This document shows positions 46,904-56,379 of a stretch of DNA of 64,000 nucleotides, in pieces. This DNA comes from Azospirillum endophyticum (GTDB taxonomy: Bacteria > Pseudomonadota > Alphaproteobacteria > Azospirillales > Azospirillaceae): contig NZ_JAENHM010000007.1 of NCBI RefSeq assembly GCF_016595245.1, forward strand, positions 1-64,000, read 5' to 3'. Numbering within the stretch: the first letter of the stretch is position 1; every line of letters starts with the position of its first letter. The translations under genes were made by a program, and so were the position numbers. The notes under the pieces are model-generated. The model saw only the letters and a list, made by a program, of their open reading frames with translations, was not told where the DNA came from and ran no database searches.

Positions 46904-48016
46904 TCAACCCCGGTAATAGCGTTGCGGCACGAAGGGCGTGGCGGCGACGCGGGCGGGCAGCGGCTTGCCGCGCACCACCAGCGTCAGCGGCGTGCCGACC
47001 GCCGAGTTCGCGATGTCGACATAGCCCATGGCGACCGGCGCGCCGGCGGTGGGGCCGAAGCCGCCGCTGGTGATCTCGCCGATCACGGTGCCGTTGGCAT
47101 CCTGGATCTCGGTGTGCTCGCGGGCCGGCTGGCGGCCATCCGGCTGGATGCCGACGCGGCGGCGCGCGGCGCCCTCGGTCAACTGGTGGTGGATGATGTC
47201 GTAACCGGGGAAACCGCCCTCGGCGCGGCGGCGCTTCGGCAGGGTCCATTCCAAGGCACCGTCCACCGGCGTGGTGGTGGTGTCGATGTCGTGGCCGTAG
47301 AGGCAGAGCCCGGCCTCCAGCCGCAGCGAGTCGCGGGCGCCCAGCCCGATCGCCTCGACCTCCGATTCGCCCAGCAGGGCGCGCGCGATCATCTCGGCGT
47401 CGGACTTGTCGCAGGAGATCTCGTAACCGTCCTCGCCGGTGTAGCCGGAACGGGTCAGGATCACCGGTACGCCCTTGAAGGTGGCGGACAGGTAGCTCAT
47501 GAACTTCATGGTGGCGGCTTCCGGCACGAAGCGGGCCATCACCTCGGCCGCCATCGGACCCTGGAGCGCCATCAGCGCCAGATCGTCCAGCAGTTCCACC
47601 TCGGCCTTGCCGGCCAGCTTCTCGCGCAGATGGGCGACGTCCTGGTCCTTGCAGGCGGCATTCACCACCAGGAACAGGTGGTCGCCGGCATTGGTCACCA
47701 TCAGGTCGTCGAGGATGCCGCCCTGCTCGTTCAGGAACAGCGTGTAGCGCATGCGGCCCTGCGCCAGCCCCTTGATGTCGCCGGGAACCAGCGTTTCCAG
47801 GGCGCCAGCCGGATCGGCGCCGGTCAGGCGGACCTGCCCCATGTGGGACACGTCGAACAGCCCGGCCTTCTCGCGGGTGTGCTGGTGCTCCTTCAGGATG
47901 CCCAGCGGATACTGCACCGGCATGTCATAGCCGGCGAAGGGGACCATGCGGGCGCCGAGCTCGACATGGAGCGCGTGCAGCGGGGTGGTCTTGAGAGCGG
48001 TTGCGGCCTCAGTCAC
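46904..48016 (-). CDS. gcvT: Glycine cleavage system aminomethyltransferase (T protein)
   Basis: This 370-residue protein transfers the one-carbon unit from the H-protein to tetrahydrofolate. [22 protein letters not shown] and [20 protein letters not shown] are typical. The start is GTG at 48014-48016, supported by GGAGGA seven bases upstream; no ATG fits. It is the first gene of the gcv operon, directly behind the tandem glycine riboswitch. Lpd (L protein) is not in the window. Confidence 0.95.
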   Translation of the reverse strand: MTEAATALKTTPLHALHVELGARMVPFAGYDMPVQYPLGILKEHQHTREKAGLFDVSHMGQVRLTGADPAGALETLVPGDIKGLAQGRMRYTLFLNEQGGILDDLMVTNAGDHLFLVVNAACKDQDVAHLREKLAGKAEVELLDDLALMALQGPMAAEVMARFVPEAATMKFMSYLSATFKGVPVILTRSGYTGEDGYEISCDKSDAEMIARALLGESEVEAIGLGARDSLRLEAGLCLYGHDIDTTTTPVDGALEWTLPKRRRAEGGFPGYDIIHHQLTEGAARRRVGIQPDGRQPAREHTEIQDANGTVIGEITSGGFGPTAGAPVAMGYVDIANSAVGTPLTLVVRGKPLPARVAATPFVPQRYYRG

Positions 48017-48067
48017 GCGGGTCCTCCGACAGGGTTTCAGCGCCCGCGCCGGGATCGGTGCGGGATG

Positions 48068-48296
48068 CTGCCCCCTCTGTCTTGGACCTGAGAGATTCAC
48101 CGCCGTCCGGTCGAGCCGGGCACCCGGTTTACTCCTTCGGTGAGTCGCGGCGGATGAGCGCCGAGGCTGCTTTCCAGAGTTGCCTTATCCCCTTGCGGTC
48201 CTTTTGCCTGAGAGTTTCCGGGGGCGGTTGCTCCTTCGGCGCCGCCCGCGGATCCGGCCGTTTCCGTCGGTTCCACGGGCGATCTCTCCCGCGAGG
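48068..48296 (-). ncRNA. Tandem glycine riboswitch (gcvT type)
   Basis: On the minus strand two aptamers follow each other. The first runs from GCGGGAGAGATC through CGCCGAAGGAGCAACC to AAACTCTCAGGCAAAAGGACCG. The second has CACCGAAGGAGTAAACC and ATCTCTCAGGTCCAAGACAGAGG. These are the conserved cores of the gcvT riboswitch. Glycine binding is expected to turn on the gcv operon 50 bases downstream. No clear terminator hairpin was found, so control may act on the ribosome site. Confidence 0.95.
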
Positions 48297-48385
48297 GATC
48301 ATCGGCGTGTATGCGACGCACCTTGTCGCGAACAGGCAAGTTTGTCAATTGGCGGATCCGGCGCTGACCCGCCCCGTCTTCAACC

Positions 48386-48471
48386 ATCATCCCCGCGAAG
48401 GCGGGGATCCAGGCATCCAGATCAAGCGGTTGATGCGGCTGGATTCCCGCCTTTGCGGGAATGACGGTCGA
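48386..48471. repeat. Paired REP-like palindromes
   Basis: CATCCCCGCGAAGGCGGGGATCCAG opens the element and CTGGATTCCCGCCTTTGCGGGAATGACGG closes it, each a hairpin, with GGATCCAG...CTGGATTC joining them as a larger inverted repeat. The core matches the palindrome at 46855-46882. It separates the lipoprotein gene from the gcv riboswitch. The rest of 48297-48506 holds nothing else I can name. Confidence 0.7.
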
Positions 48472-48506
48472 GAAGGGAACATTCCGGCACCGATAAACAG
48501 CCGCGT

Positions 48507-49103
48507 TTACTTCTTCACCTGCGTACGATTGAAGGTCAGCTGCTCCGGTGTCAGCTGGAACCCCAGATAGATCTTCCAGTCCTTGGCGTTGGCATCCTTG
48601 GGCAGCGGGATCTTCGGCGTCAGTTCCTCGCGGGTGCCGGCCCGCGGCTGGCCGGGGACGAAGGTCACGTCGGTGTCGAAATAGGCCTTCGACACCAGCG
48701 TGTCGTCCGGCTGGGCCAGGGCGACGAAATACTGGTACTTGGCCGTGCTGCCCTGAAGCGCCGGACCGCGTTCCGCCACCAGATAGACGTTCACGTTCAC
48801 GGTAACGCCGCTGCTGGTGTAATCGCAGCTGCCGGTGAAATCGGTCAGGGCGGCGCGCGACTCCAGATCGGTCAGATCCTTGCCGCCGGGACGGAACACC
48901 GTCACTTCCTGCAGGTCGCGGACGATGTTGACCTTCGGGCAGGCCAGCGCCGCTTCCGACGGGCTGGTCGGCCCCATGCCGGAACAGCCGGAAAGCACCA
49001 GAACGGCCCCGGCCGCGAGCAGCGCAGGGCGGCCCATCCCGAAGCGGGACGCCAGCGGGCTTTTCCGGGCGGGGGTTCCTATATTACGGTCGCGGCGGTC
49101 CAT
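48507..49103 (-). CDS. Predicted lipoprotein of unknown function
   Basis: This is a 198-residue protein with a lipobox (AVLVLSGCSG) after a 24-residue basic N-region and hydrophobic core. The mature part is beta-rich (VTVNVNVYLVAERGP, KYQYFVALAQPDDTLVSKAYFDT) with a cysteine in FTGSCDYTSSG that may pair with the one in ALACPKVNI. No family is recognised, although similar lipoproteins occur in Rhodospirillales. An internal ATG (MGRPALL) is an alternative start. It is divergent from ispH. Confidence 0.75.
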   Translation of the reverse strand: MDRRDRNIGTPARKSPLASRFGMGRPALLAAGAVLVLSGCSGMGPTSPSEAALACPKVNIVRDLQEVTVFRPGGKDLTDLESRAALTDFTGSCDYTSSGVTVNVNVYLVAERGPALQGSTAKYQYFVALAQPDDTLVSKAYFDTDVTFVPGQPRAGTREELTPKIPLPKDANAKDWKIYLGFQLTPEQLTFNRTQVKK

Positions 49104-49257
49104 CGGTTCGGCCTGATCGGTTAACGGGCTGTTGGACCACGACTTTAGTGTCCCAGCTTGACCGGCACAAGACCGCGCGGCGGTTCTATCCCTTGTGACC
49201 GTCCGGCGCAGGACCACCTAAGGGCGACGTCTTCTACGCAAGGGCGGAACAGCGCAT

Positions 49258-50235
49258 ATGACCACGACCTCTTTCCCGGCCATCCGGCCCTTGACGATCC
49301 TCCTGGCGGCACCGCGCGGCTTCTGCGCCGGGGTGGACCGGGCGATCCAGATCGTCGAGACGGCGCTCGACCGCTTCGGGGCGCCGGTCTATGTCCGCCA
49401 CGAGATCGTCCATAACCGTTTCGTGGTCGAAAGCCTCGAAGCCAAGGGCGCCATCTTCGTCGACGAACTGACCGAGGTTCCGGACGGCCGCCCGGTGGTC
49501 TTCTCCGCCCATGGCGTGCCGAAGTCGGTTCCCCAGGCAGCGGAGGCCCGCGGCCTGTTCTACCTCGACGCCACCTGCCCGCTGGTCAGCAAGGTCCACC
49601 GCGAGGCCGAGCGGCATTTCGAGGACGGCCGCCAGATCGTCCTGATCGGCCATGCCGGGCATCCCGAGGTGATCGGCACCATGGGACAGCTCCCCGAGGG
49701 CGCCGTGGTGCTGGTGGAGACGGTGGCCGACGTCGCGACGCTGGAGGTGAGCGACCCCGACAATCTCGCCTTCGCCACTCAGACCACCCTGTCGGTCGAC
49801 GAGACGACGGAGATCCTCGCCGCCCTCCAGTCCCGCTTCCCCGCCATCGCCGGGCCGAAGAAGGAAGACATCTGCTACGCCACCACCAACCGCCAGGCGG
49901 CGGTGAAGGCCATCGCGCCGAAGGTGGACGCGCTGCTGGTGCTGGGCGCGCCGAACTCCTCCAACTCCAAGCGGCTGGTCGAGGTGGCGAAGACCCATGG
50001 CTGCCCGGCCGCCCAACTGGTCCAGCGCGCCGCCGACATCGACTGGACCCTCCTGGACGGCGTTGCCCGCCTCGGCATCACCGCCGGTGCCTCGGCACCG
50101 GAAGTTCTGGTGGAGGAGGTGATCGAGGCTGCCCGCGCCCGCTTCGACGTGACGGTGGAGGAACTGCGCACGGCGACCGAGAACATCGTCTTCAAGCTGC
50201 CGCGCGCGTTATCGGTGGAGCGGGAGGTGGTTTGA
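49258..50235 (+). CDS. ispH: 4-hydroxy-3-methylbut-2-enyl diphosphate reductase IspH
   Basis: This 325-residue iron-sulfur enzyme makes IPP and DMAPP at the last step of the MEP isoprenoid pathway. The three cluster-binding cysteines are Cys23 (GFCAGVDRA), Cys107 (DATCPLVSK) and Cys206 ([10 protein letters not shown]). HEIVHN and the E/T active-site residues are in place. It is followed by a large inverted repeat that separates it from the convergent cobQ. Confidence 0.97.
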   Translation: MTTTSFPAIRPLTILLAAPRGFCAGVDRAIQIVETALDRFGAPVYVRHEIVHNRFVVESLEAKGAIFVDELTEVPDGRPVVFSAHGVPKSVPQAAEARGLFYLDATCPLVSKVHREAERHFEDGRQIVLIGHAGHPEVIGTMGQLPEGAVVLVETVADVATLEVSDPDNLAFATQTTLSVDETTEILAALQSRFPAIAGPKKEDICYATTNRQAAVKAIAPKVDALLVLGAPNSSNSKRLVEVAKTHGCPAAQLVQRAADIDWTLLDGVARLGITAGASAPEVLVEEVIEAARARFDVTVEELRTATENIVFKLPRALSVEREVV

Positions 50236-50254
50236 GGGGAACTGCGATTGCGCA

Positions 50255-50371
50255 GTTAGCCCCCCACCTATCCTCCCCCGCTGGGCGGGGGAGGAACTGT
50301 CGCCCGCTCTCCCGCCTCACCACTTGTCTCCTCCCCCGCCCAGCGGGGGAGGATCAAGGTGGGGGTCTAAC
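50255..50371. repeat. Large inverted repeat between ispH and cobQ
   Basis: Arms of about 41-43 bases (50255-50296 and 50329-50371) are near-perfect reverse complements. Each contains its own hairpin, CTCCCCCGC/GCGGGGGAG, and begins or ends with GTTAG/CTAAC. Between convergent genes, it can end transcription from both sides. The pattern is that of a repeated intergenic element. Confidence 0.75.
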
Positions 50372-50394
50372 TTTTGTAGAACTCCGACCCACAC

Positions 50395-51873
50395 TCATCC
50401 CTCCGCAATCGCAAGCAAGCCGTCCACGTCCACCACGTTCTCCAGCCGGTCCGCGACCCCATCCAGCGCCCGTTCCACGGCCACCCCATAACTCAGCTCG
50501 GAGCCGCCGGCCCCCAGCCCACGCAGATACGCCGCGCGGAAGCCGTCTGCCGTGAACAGGCCGTGCAGGTAGCAGCCGGCCACCCGCCCGTCGGCCGATT
50601 CCGCCCCATCGGCCCCGCCGACGGCAAGCTCCAGCATTGGCCGCGCCCGGTCCGCCCCGTCGGTGCGGCCCATATGCATCTCGTAGCCCGCCACCGCCGC
50701 GCCGGTGCGGCGCTCCGTACCACGAGCTTCCTCCAGCACCTTCGGCCCCTTCAGCACCGTCTCGACATCCAGGAGCCCGAGCCCGGCGGCCTCGCCGGGC
50801 GGGCCCTCGATGCCGTCGGGATCGGCGATGCGCCGGCCCAGCATCTGGTAGCCGCCACAGATGCCCAACACCCGGCCGCCGCGCCGCCAATGGGCCAGCA
50901 GGTCGACGTCCCAGCCCTGCGCCCGCAGAAAGGCGAGGTCGGCGATCGTCGCCTTGGTTCCGGGCAGGATCACCAGATCGCAATCGCCCGGCAGCGGCTG
51001 CCCCGGACTCACCATGGTCAGGGCGACGCCCGGCTCCTGCGCCAGCGGATCGAAATCGTCGAAGTTGGCGATCCGCGACAGCATCGGCACCGCGACGCGC
51101 AGCGCTCCGTCGCCGGCATCCCGCGGCCGGTCGAGCGCCACCGCATCCTCCGCCGGCAGGGTCGCCGCCTCGTGCAGCCAGGGCACGACCCCGAATCCAC
51201 GCCAGCCGGTGTGGCTTTCGATGATCCGCAGCCCTTCATCGAACAGGCGAACATCGCCACGGAACTTGTTGATGAGAAATCCCTTGATCCGCTCCTGTTC
51301 AGATTTTGGTAGAAGTGCGTGGGTGCCCACCAGACTGGCGATCACGCCGCCGCGGTCGATGTCGCCGACCAGCAGGACCGGGACATCCGCCGCGGTGGCG
51401 AAGCCCATATTGGCGATGTCGCCGGCCCGCAGATTGACCTCCGCCGGGCTGCCGGCCCCCTCCACCACCACGATGTCGGCCTCGGCCCGCAGCCGCTCGA
51501 AGCTGTCCAGCACGGTGCCCAGCAGCTCGCGCTTGCGGGCCTGATAGTCGGCGGCCCGCGCGGTACCGACCACGACGCCGCGCACCACCACCTGGCTTCC
51601 GATATCCGACTGCGGTTTCAGCAGCACCGGGTTCATGTGGACGCTGGGCGCCACGCCGCAGGCCCGCGCCTGCAAGGCCTGGGCGCGGCCGATCTCGCCG
51701 CCGTCGCCGGTCACCGCGGCATTGTTGGACATGTTCTGCGGCTTGAATGGCCGGACGGTCAGGCCGCGCCGCACCAAAGCCCGGCACAGCCCGGCCACCA
51801 GCAGCGACTTGCCGACGTCGGAGCCGGTGCCCTGCAGCATGATCGCCGCAGATCGCCTTGCCTGTCCCGGCAT
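50395..51873 (-). CDS. cobQ: Cobyric acid synthase CobQ
   Basis: This 492-residue amidotransferase adds four amide groups to adenosylcobyrinic a,c-diamide. The N-terminal P-loop-like domain has [11 protein letters not shown]. The GAT domain carries the nucleophile cysteine in [12 protein letters not shown] and the His in GCYLHGLF. The protein is full length. It follows cobO by four bases and ends the cupin-cobU-cobO-cobQ operon. Other corrin-ring genes are absent here. Confidence 0.96.
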   Translation of the reverse strand: MPGQARRSAAIMLQGTGSDVGKSLLVAGLCRALVRRGLTVRPFKPQNMSNNAAVTGDGGEIGRAQALQARACGVAPSVHMNPVLLKPQSDIGSQVVVRGVVVGTARAADYQARKRELLGTVLDSFERLRAEADIVVVEGAGSPAEVNLRAGDIANMGFATAADVPVLLVGDIDRGGVIASLVGTHALLPKSEQERIKGFLINKFRGDVRLFDEGLRIIESHTGWRGFGVVPWLHEAATLPAEDAVALDRPRDAGDGALRVAVPMLSRIANFDDFDPLAQEPGVALTMVSPGQPLPGDCDLVILPGTKATIADLAFLRAQGWDVDLLAHWRRGGRVLGICGGYQMLGRRIADPDGIEGPPGEAAGLGLLDVETVLKGPKVLEEARGTERRTGAAVAGYEMHMGRTDGADRARPMLELAVGGADGAESADGRVAGCYLHGLFTADGFRAAYLRGLGAGGSELSYGVAVERALDGVADRLENVVDVDGLLAIAEG

Positions 51874-51877
51874 GGCG

Positions 51878-52489
51878 TTAGAACTCGATGCCGGCCTGGG
51901 CCTTCACCCCGGCCTCGAACGGATGCTTGACCAGCGTCATCTCGGTGACGAGGTCGGCGGCGGCGATCAGTTCCGGCTTGGCGTTGCGGCCGGTGATGCA
52001 GACATGCAGGTCGGGCCGCCGGGCGGTCAGCGTCGCCAGCACCTCGTCCAGGGCCAAGTAATCCATGCGCAGCACGATGTTCAGCTCGTCCAGCACGATC
52101 AGGCGATAGCGCGGGTCGGCCATCAGTTCCTTGGCCTTGGCCCAGGCGGCTTCAGCTGCGGCGATATCGCGGGCGCGGTCCTGGATAGCCCAGGTGAAGC
52201 CTTCGCCCATCGTGTGGAAATCGACCAGATCGTCGAAGCGCTCCAACGCCACCGTCTCGCCGGTGGACCAGGCGCCCTTGACGAACTGCACCATGCCGAC
52301 GCGCATGCCATGGCCGACCGCGCGCATCATCAGGCCGAAGGCCGCGGTCGACTTGCCCTTGCCCTTGCCGGTGTGGACCATCAGCAGGCCCTTCTCCACC
52401 GTCTTGGAGGCCAGCGCCCGTTCCTGCAACGCCTTGCGCCGTTTCATCTTCTCGGCATGGCGAAGATTCAGGTCATCGGCGTCGGTCAT
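51878..52489 (-). CDS. cobO: Cob(I)yrinic acid a,c-diamide adenosyltransferase CobO
   Basis: This 203-residue adenosyltransferase adds the upper axial 5'-deoxyadenosyl ligand to the corrinoid. The P-loop [34 protein letters not shown] and [14 protein letters not shown] are diagnostic of the CobA/CobO/BtuR family. The start ATG overlaps the cobU stop by 4 bases. The N-terminal 30 residues are charged and helical. Confidence 0.96.
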   Translation of the reverse strand: MTDADDLNLRHAEKMKRRKALQERALASKTVEKGLLMVHTGKGKGKSTAAFGLMMRAVGHGMRVGMVQFVKGAWSTGETVALERFDDLVDFHTMGEGFTWAIQDRARDIAAAEAAWAKAKELMADPRYRLIVLDELNIVLRMDYLALDEVLATLTARRPDLHVCITGRNAKPELIAAADLVTEMTLVKHPFEAGVKAQAGIEF

Positions 52490-53025
52490 GTGGAGGTTCC
52501 TTTCACGAACATCGGCAGACCGGCGACGGTCAGCACGACGCGCGGCGCCACGGCCGCGATGGATTGATGCAGGCGGCCGGCATGGTCGCGGAAGCGGCGC
52601 GCCAGCGCATTGTCGGGGACGATGCCAAGCCCGACCTCGTTGGAGACCAGGACCACCCGACCCGGCAGAGCCGGCAGAAGCTCCACCAGCGCCGCGGTCT
52701 CCGCCGCGATGTCGGCCTCCGCCATCATCAGGTTGGTCAGCCACAGCGTCAGGCAATCGACCAGGACCCCGGTGCCCCCGGCGGCATGACGGCGCAGGAC
52801 GCCGGTCAGATCGCGCGGCTCCTCCACCGTCGTCCAGTCCGGGCCGCGGTCGTCGCGGTGCTTCGCCACCCGCTCCGCCATCTCGGCATCCCAGATCCGG
52901 GAGGTTGCGATGTAGACCCGCGGTCCGCCGAGCGCCGTCACCACCCCTTCGGCGTAGCGGCTCTTGCCGGAGCGGGCGCCGCCCAGCACCAGCGTCAGAT
53001 CGGCGGTGATTCCCTCTACCGTCAT
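52486..53025 (-). CDS. cobU: Bifunctional adenosylcobinamide kinase/guanylyltransferase
   Basis: This 179-residue nucleotide-loop assembly enzyme phosphorylates adenosylcobinamide and then converts it to the GDP form. The P-loop LGGARSGKSRYAE and the guanylyl-acceptor region AKHRDDRGPDWTTVEEP are clear. VSNEVGLGIVP ends the core. Overlaps of 4 bases at both ends (with the cupin gene and cobO) mean tight coupling. Confidence 0.96.
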   Translation of the reverse strand: MTVEGITADLTLVLGGARSGKSRYAEGVVTALGGPRVYIATSRIWDAEMAERVAKHRDDRGPDWTTVEEPRDLTGVLRRHAAGGTGVLVDCLTLWLTNLMMAEADIAAETAALVELLPALPGRVVLVSNEVGLGIVPDNALARRFRDHAGRLHQSIAAVAPRVVLTVAGLPMFVKGTST

Positions 53026-53498
53026 TCCCAGGGCGTTCCGTCGCGATGGTGATAGGCGCCGTCGCGCCACACCATGTCCTCGTCGGAATAATCGATCTCG
53101 TCGCCGGCACTGCGGTCGCCGACCTCCAGATAGCTGGCCGGGCGGTCGCTGCGGTTGATCAGCCGGTGCCCGTCGGCCACGCCCTGCGGGAAGCCGGCGC
53201 ACATCCCGGCGGTCAGCAGCGTCTCGCCGGCGTCGGTCACCAGGGTCAGCTCGCCCTCCACCACATAGACGAACTCGTCCTGACGGCTGTGCCAGTGGCG
53301 CAGGGCCGACGAGGCGCCGGGCGCCAGCCGGGTCAGGTTGACGCCGAAATTGCTCAAACCCAGCGGATCGCCCAGCACCACCCGGTGTCGCCCGGCGACC
53401 TGCGCCCGGAAGGGCTGCGGATAGTCGGTGGCTCCGGTTTCGGCGGTCAGGGCCGACGGATCAAGGACTGGCGGATCAAGGACCGGCGGGTTCGGCAC
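53022..53498 (-). CDS. Cupin domain protein at the head of the cob operon
   Basis: This 158-residue single-domain cupin has motif 1 RHWHSRQDEFVYVVEGE and motif 2 FPQGVADGHRLIN, giving two or three His and a Glu for metal. The C-terminal tail (YSDEDMVWRDGAYHHRDGTPW) is characteristic of a cupin subgroup with no assigned enzyme. I choose the GTG at 53496-53498, which has GGAG seven bases upstream; a TTG 42 bases earlier is weaker. It overlaps cobU by 4 bases, but a role in cobalamin synthesis is not established. Confidence 0.85.
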   Translation of the reverse strand: MPNPPVLDPPVLDPSALTAETGATDYPQPFRAQVAGRHRVVLGDPLGLSNFGVNLTRLAPGASSALRHWHSRQDEFVYVVEGELTLVTDAGETLLTAGMCAGFPQGVADGHRLINRSDRPASYLEVGDRSAGDEIDYSDEDMVWRDGAYHHRDGTPWE

Positions 53499-53677
53499 AG
53501 GCGATCTCCGGTTTGGCGTTGCGGGTCCGGACTGTCGCAAACCGTACCGGCGGCGTCAAACGGCGCAATCCTCCTTCGGATGCGGAGGTGCGGATCAGGG
53601 TTGCCGGGACAGCAACTGGACAGGGGCCCCCTCGCCCACCATGCTCATCGCAAAGCAAAACCACAACCTGCGATCCG

Positions 53678-54499
53678 ATGCCGACCCTGGAAATCATCAG
53701 CCGCCACCCGACCGGCACGCCGAAGGCGCCGCCGCTTCTGTTCGTTCATGGTGCCTTCAGCGGTGCCTGGATCTGGGATGCCAAGTTCCTGCCCTGGTTC
53801 GCCCAGCGCGGGTGGGAGGCCCATGCCGTCTCGCTGCGCGGCCATGGCAACAGCGATGGGCGCGACCGGCTGCATGATTTCGGCATCGCCGATTACGTGG
53901 ACGACGTGCTGGAAGCGGCAAGCCGCCTGTCGGCGCCGCCGGTGCTGATCGGCCATTCGATGGGCGGCATGGTGGTTCAGCGCGCGCTGGCGAAGCGCCG
54001 TTTCCCAGGCGGCGTGCTGATGGCCTCGGCTCCGCCCCATGGGCTGCTGTCCTCCACCATGGGGCTGGCCTGGCGGTCGCCCTATGTGTTCCAGCAGATG
54101 TCGATGCTGATGACCTTCGGCGAAAAGGCGATCAACCCGGACGCCATCCGTCGCGCCATGTTCTCCGACAAGATGCCGGTCGCCGAGGCCGCGCAATACG
54201 AGAGCTTCCTGCAGGAGGAATCGCGCCGCGTCATGCTGGACATCGGCGGCTGGATTCCTTTCCCCGTGCTGCCGCCGCGCGACATGCCGGTGCTGGTGAT
54301 GGGGGCCGAGGAGGATCTGCTGTTCCCGCGCGCCGAGGTGGCCGCCACCGCGATGGCGCTGGGCACCAAGCCGGTGTTCATGCCGGGCATGGGCCACGCG
54401 ATGATGCTCGAACAGGATTGGCAGACGGCCGCCGAGCGCGTCGAAAGCTGGATCGCGGCAACCCTCGGGGCGGAGGTCGGGGCGGCGGAGATGGCCTGA
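53678..54499 (+). CDS. Alpha/beta hydrolase
   Basis: This 273-residue hydrolase has an oxyanion region FVHGAFSGAWIWD, nucleophile elbow IGHSMGGMVVQ, acid region VMGAEEDLLFP and catalytic His in PGMGHAMMLEQDWQ. The pattern is of the lipase/esterase-like group. It starts at MPTLEIIS; the open frame upstream overlaps the divergent cupin gene. It converges on the FmdB-like gene with 16 bases between stops. Confidence 0.87.
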   Translation: MPTLEIISRHPTGTPKAPPLLFVHGAFSGAWIWDAKFLPWFAQRGWEAHAVSLRGHGNSDGRDRLHDFGIADYVDDVLEAASRLSAPPVLIGHSMGGMVVQRALAKRRFPGGVLMASAPPHGLLSSTMGLAWRSPYVFQQMSMLMTFGEKAINPDAIRRAMFSDKMPVAEAAQYESFLQEESRRVMLDIGGWIPFPVLPPRDMPVLVMGAEEDLLFPRAEVAATAMALGTKPVFMPGMGHAMMLEQDWQTAAERVESWIAATLGAEVGAAEMA

Positions 54500-54515
54500 G
54501 GCCGCACCCCACCCC

Positions 54516-54752
54516 TTACCCGTGCCCCTTCGGCCGCTCCGACCGCGAATAGTTGCTGAAATGGCCCTCCTTCGCCGCCTGCCGGCGGGCCGACTGGACG
54601 ATGGCGCCGGACTTGCCCTCCGGCGCCACGTTCGACAGTTGGCGGGTCAGATCGGCGCTGCCGCAGGAAGGGCAGACCGCTGTTTCGCCGGAACGGACCA
54701 GGGTCTCGAACCCTTGGCCGCAAGCCTTGCAGCGGTAGGTGTAGAGCGGCAT
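54516..54752 (-). CDS. FmdB-like zinc-ribbon protein
   Basis: This 78-residue protein has an FmdB/CxxC_CxxC_SSSS regulatory-type zinc ribbon: YTYRCKACGQGFE, then AVCPSCGSADLTRQL. The basic tail is disordered. Such proteins were first seen with formamidase genes and are presumed to be regulators, without proof. The chosen start MPLYTYRC is the family start. No amidase lies next to it. Confidence 0.88.
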   Translation of the reverse strand: MPLYTYRCKACGQGFETLVRSGETAVCPSCGSADLTRQLSNVAPEGKSGAIVQSARRQAAKEGHFSNYSRSERPKGHG

Positions 54753-54856
54753 CGGAGCCTCACGGAACGGATCGCATCGTCCCGAGTATCCCGCAATATC
54801 CATATCGATGAAATGGTTTTATTGCGCCGCACAAGGCCGTGATCAGGCAGCGGCCG

Positions 54857-55081
54857 TCAGGCGGCCCGCCCGCCGAAGTCGAATCCCGCCGCCTCCACCG
54901 CCTGCTGCACCAGTTCGGCCGGGATGCCGCCGACGATCACGACGGTCCCGGTGGCGAGATCGACAGTCACCGCGGCATTGGGGGCCGCCTTGGTGATCGC
55001 GTTCGAAACGGAGCGGGCGCAGCCGCCGCAGGTCATCCCTTCGACCTTGTACGCATCGGTCATCACTGCCGGCATCGCCAC
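54857..55081 (-). CDS. Heavy-metal-associated domain protein, CopZ-like
   Basis: This 74-residue HMA (ferredoxin-like) domain has the metal site GMTCGGC and a following basic/helical segment. Alone and small, it fits a copper chaperone that hands Cu(I) to a P-type ATPase, although no ATPase is adjacent. An internal ATG (MTDAYKVEGM) is an alternative start. It ends about 104 bases before the FmdB-like gene. Confidence 0.88.
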   Translation of the reverse strand: MAMPAVMTDAYKVEGMTCGGCARSVSNAITKAAPNAAVTVDLATGTVVIVGGIPAELVQQAVEAAGFDFGGRAA

Positions 55082-55101
55082 GGGCTTCCTTACAGAGGGG
55101 G

Positions 55102-56229
55102 TCAGCCGCCGGCATGGTGCGTCCGCACCACCGCGCTGACCGGGACAAGAACGAAGCCACGCTTTCGCACATCCGGCAGCCAGGACGCCAGAGCTTCGAT
55201 TGTCGCATCATGGGGATGACCGATGGCGACCGCATAGCCCTGACGCTTCGCCACCTGCTCGGTCTTGACCAGCTGGGCCTTTACCGCGGCCACCGTTTCC
55301 TGGTTGTCGAGGAAGATGTCGCGGCCGACCCAAGGCATCTTCAGCTCCTGCGCCAGCCCGATCCCGGCGCTGTTGGGCGTGGTCCGGCTGTCCAGCCACA
55401 GCAATCCCCGGCGGTGCAGCTCCGCCAGCACCGGCGCCAGCGCCGCGCGATCGGCGGTGAAGCGGCTGCCCATGTGGTTGTTCACCCCGACATAGCCGTC
55501 GAAACTGTCCAACGCGGCGCGGAACCGCTTCACGACTTCGCCCTTGTCCAGCGAAACCAGCAAGGCGTTCGGGCCCGGATCCGCCTTCACGCTGGGCTCC
55601 ATCGGCATGTGCAGCATCAGCTCATGCCCGTTGGCGCGGGCCGCCTTCGACTGTGCCGACAGGTCGCGGGCATAGGGCAGCCAGGACAGCGTCAGCGGAC
55701 CGTGCAGCCCGGCCATCCGGGCCGATCGCTTGCGGTCCAGCCCCATGTCGTCGATGACGATGGCGATGATCGGCTTGCCCGCCGGCACTTCCGTCGGCAG
55801 GGCGTTCTTGCGCCACAGCGCGGCGTTGCCCGACGGCGCCTGCACCGGAGGCTGGGCCGGCGGAACGGGTGGCGGCAGCATCGCCACGGTGGTGGCGGGC
55901 GGACGCGCTTCGGCTTGGGCTTGTGCCTGGGCCGGCTTTTCCGGGATGACGTGCTCCGCCCCGTCTGCGGTATGCTGAGCAGGCACCGGGGCATCCGGCT
56001 TGGCCGCCGGCACCGATGGCGACGGCGAGGATGCCGATGGCTGGACCGCGGCCTGCTGGACGGGCGCCTGCTGGGCGGATCCGGCGCCGGACCGTCCGCC
56101 GGTCAGCGTCGCCACCCCCATCGCCACGGCGAACACCGCCGCGACGGCGGCCAGGGCCAGGACGAAGGGATTCGACAGAAACGGGGGAAGGGAAAATTTG
56201 CGGGCCTTGGAAGGCGCCTTGCGGGCCAT
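55102..56229 (-). CDS. Divergent polysaccharide deacetylase-like membrane protein
   Basis: This is a 375-residue protein. A basic N terminus and one membrane helix (SNPFVLALAAVAAVFAVAMG) are followed by a long Pro/Ala/Gln-rich linker (about 55-150). A divergent polysaccharide deacetylase domain (PF04748) comes last, with IAIVIDDMGLDRKRSA, LMLHMPMEP, GVNNHMGSRFTAD and AIGHPHDATIEAL. The linker would let the domain reach the envelope. Its substrate may be peptidoglycan- or polysaccharide-linked but is unknown. I start at MARKAPSK; an ATG 15 bases upstream is possible. Confidence 0.83.
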   Translation of the reverse strand: MARKAPSKARKFSLPPFLSNPFVLALAAVAAVFAVAMGVATLTGGRSGAGSAQQAPVQQAAVQPSASSPSPSVPAAKPDAPVPAQHTADGAEHVIPEKPAQAQAQAEARPPATTVAMLPPPVPPAQPPVQAPSGNAALWRKNALPTEVPAGKPIIAIVIDDMGLDRKRSARMAGLHGPLTLSWLPYARDLSAQSKAARANGHELMLHMPMEPSVKADPGPNALLVSLDKGEVVKRFRAALDSFDGYVGVNNHMGSRFTADRAALAPVLAELHRRGLLWLDSRTTPNSAGIGLAQELKMPWVGRDIFLDNQETVAAVKAQLVKTEQVAKRQGYAVAIGHPHDATIEALASWLPDVRKRGFVLVPVSAVVRTHHAGG

Positions 56230-56379
56230 GGTGACGATGTCCATCCTGCGACCGGGGCGGCGCACAGTGGCACCCCGCCATTGCGACCGCAATTGCCCAA
56301 TCGGCACAAAGTCCGTGGGGCGCCCCGCATCCATCGACGGCCGAACCATCCCGTGAAGCCACCCTCAGGAGCCCGCCCG

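Noticed and set aside
53541-53677. Cobalamin riboswitch upstream of the cupin-cob operon
   Set aside because: No B12-box-like sequence was seen on the minus strand and the space is short.
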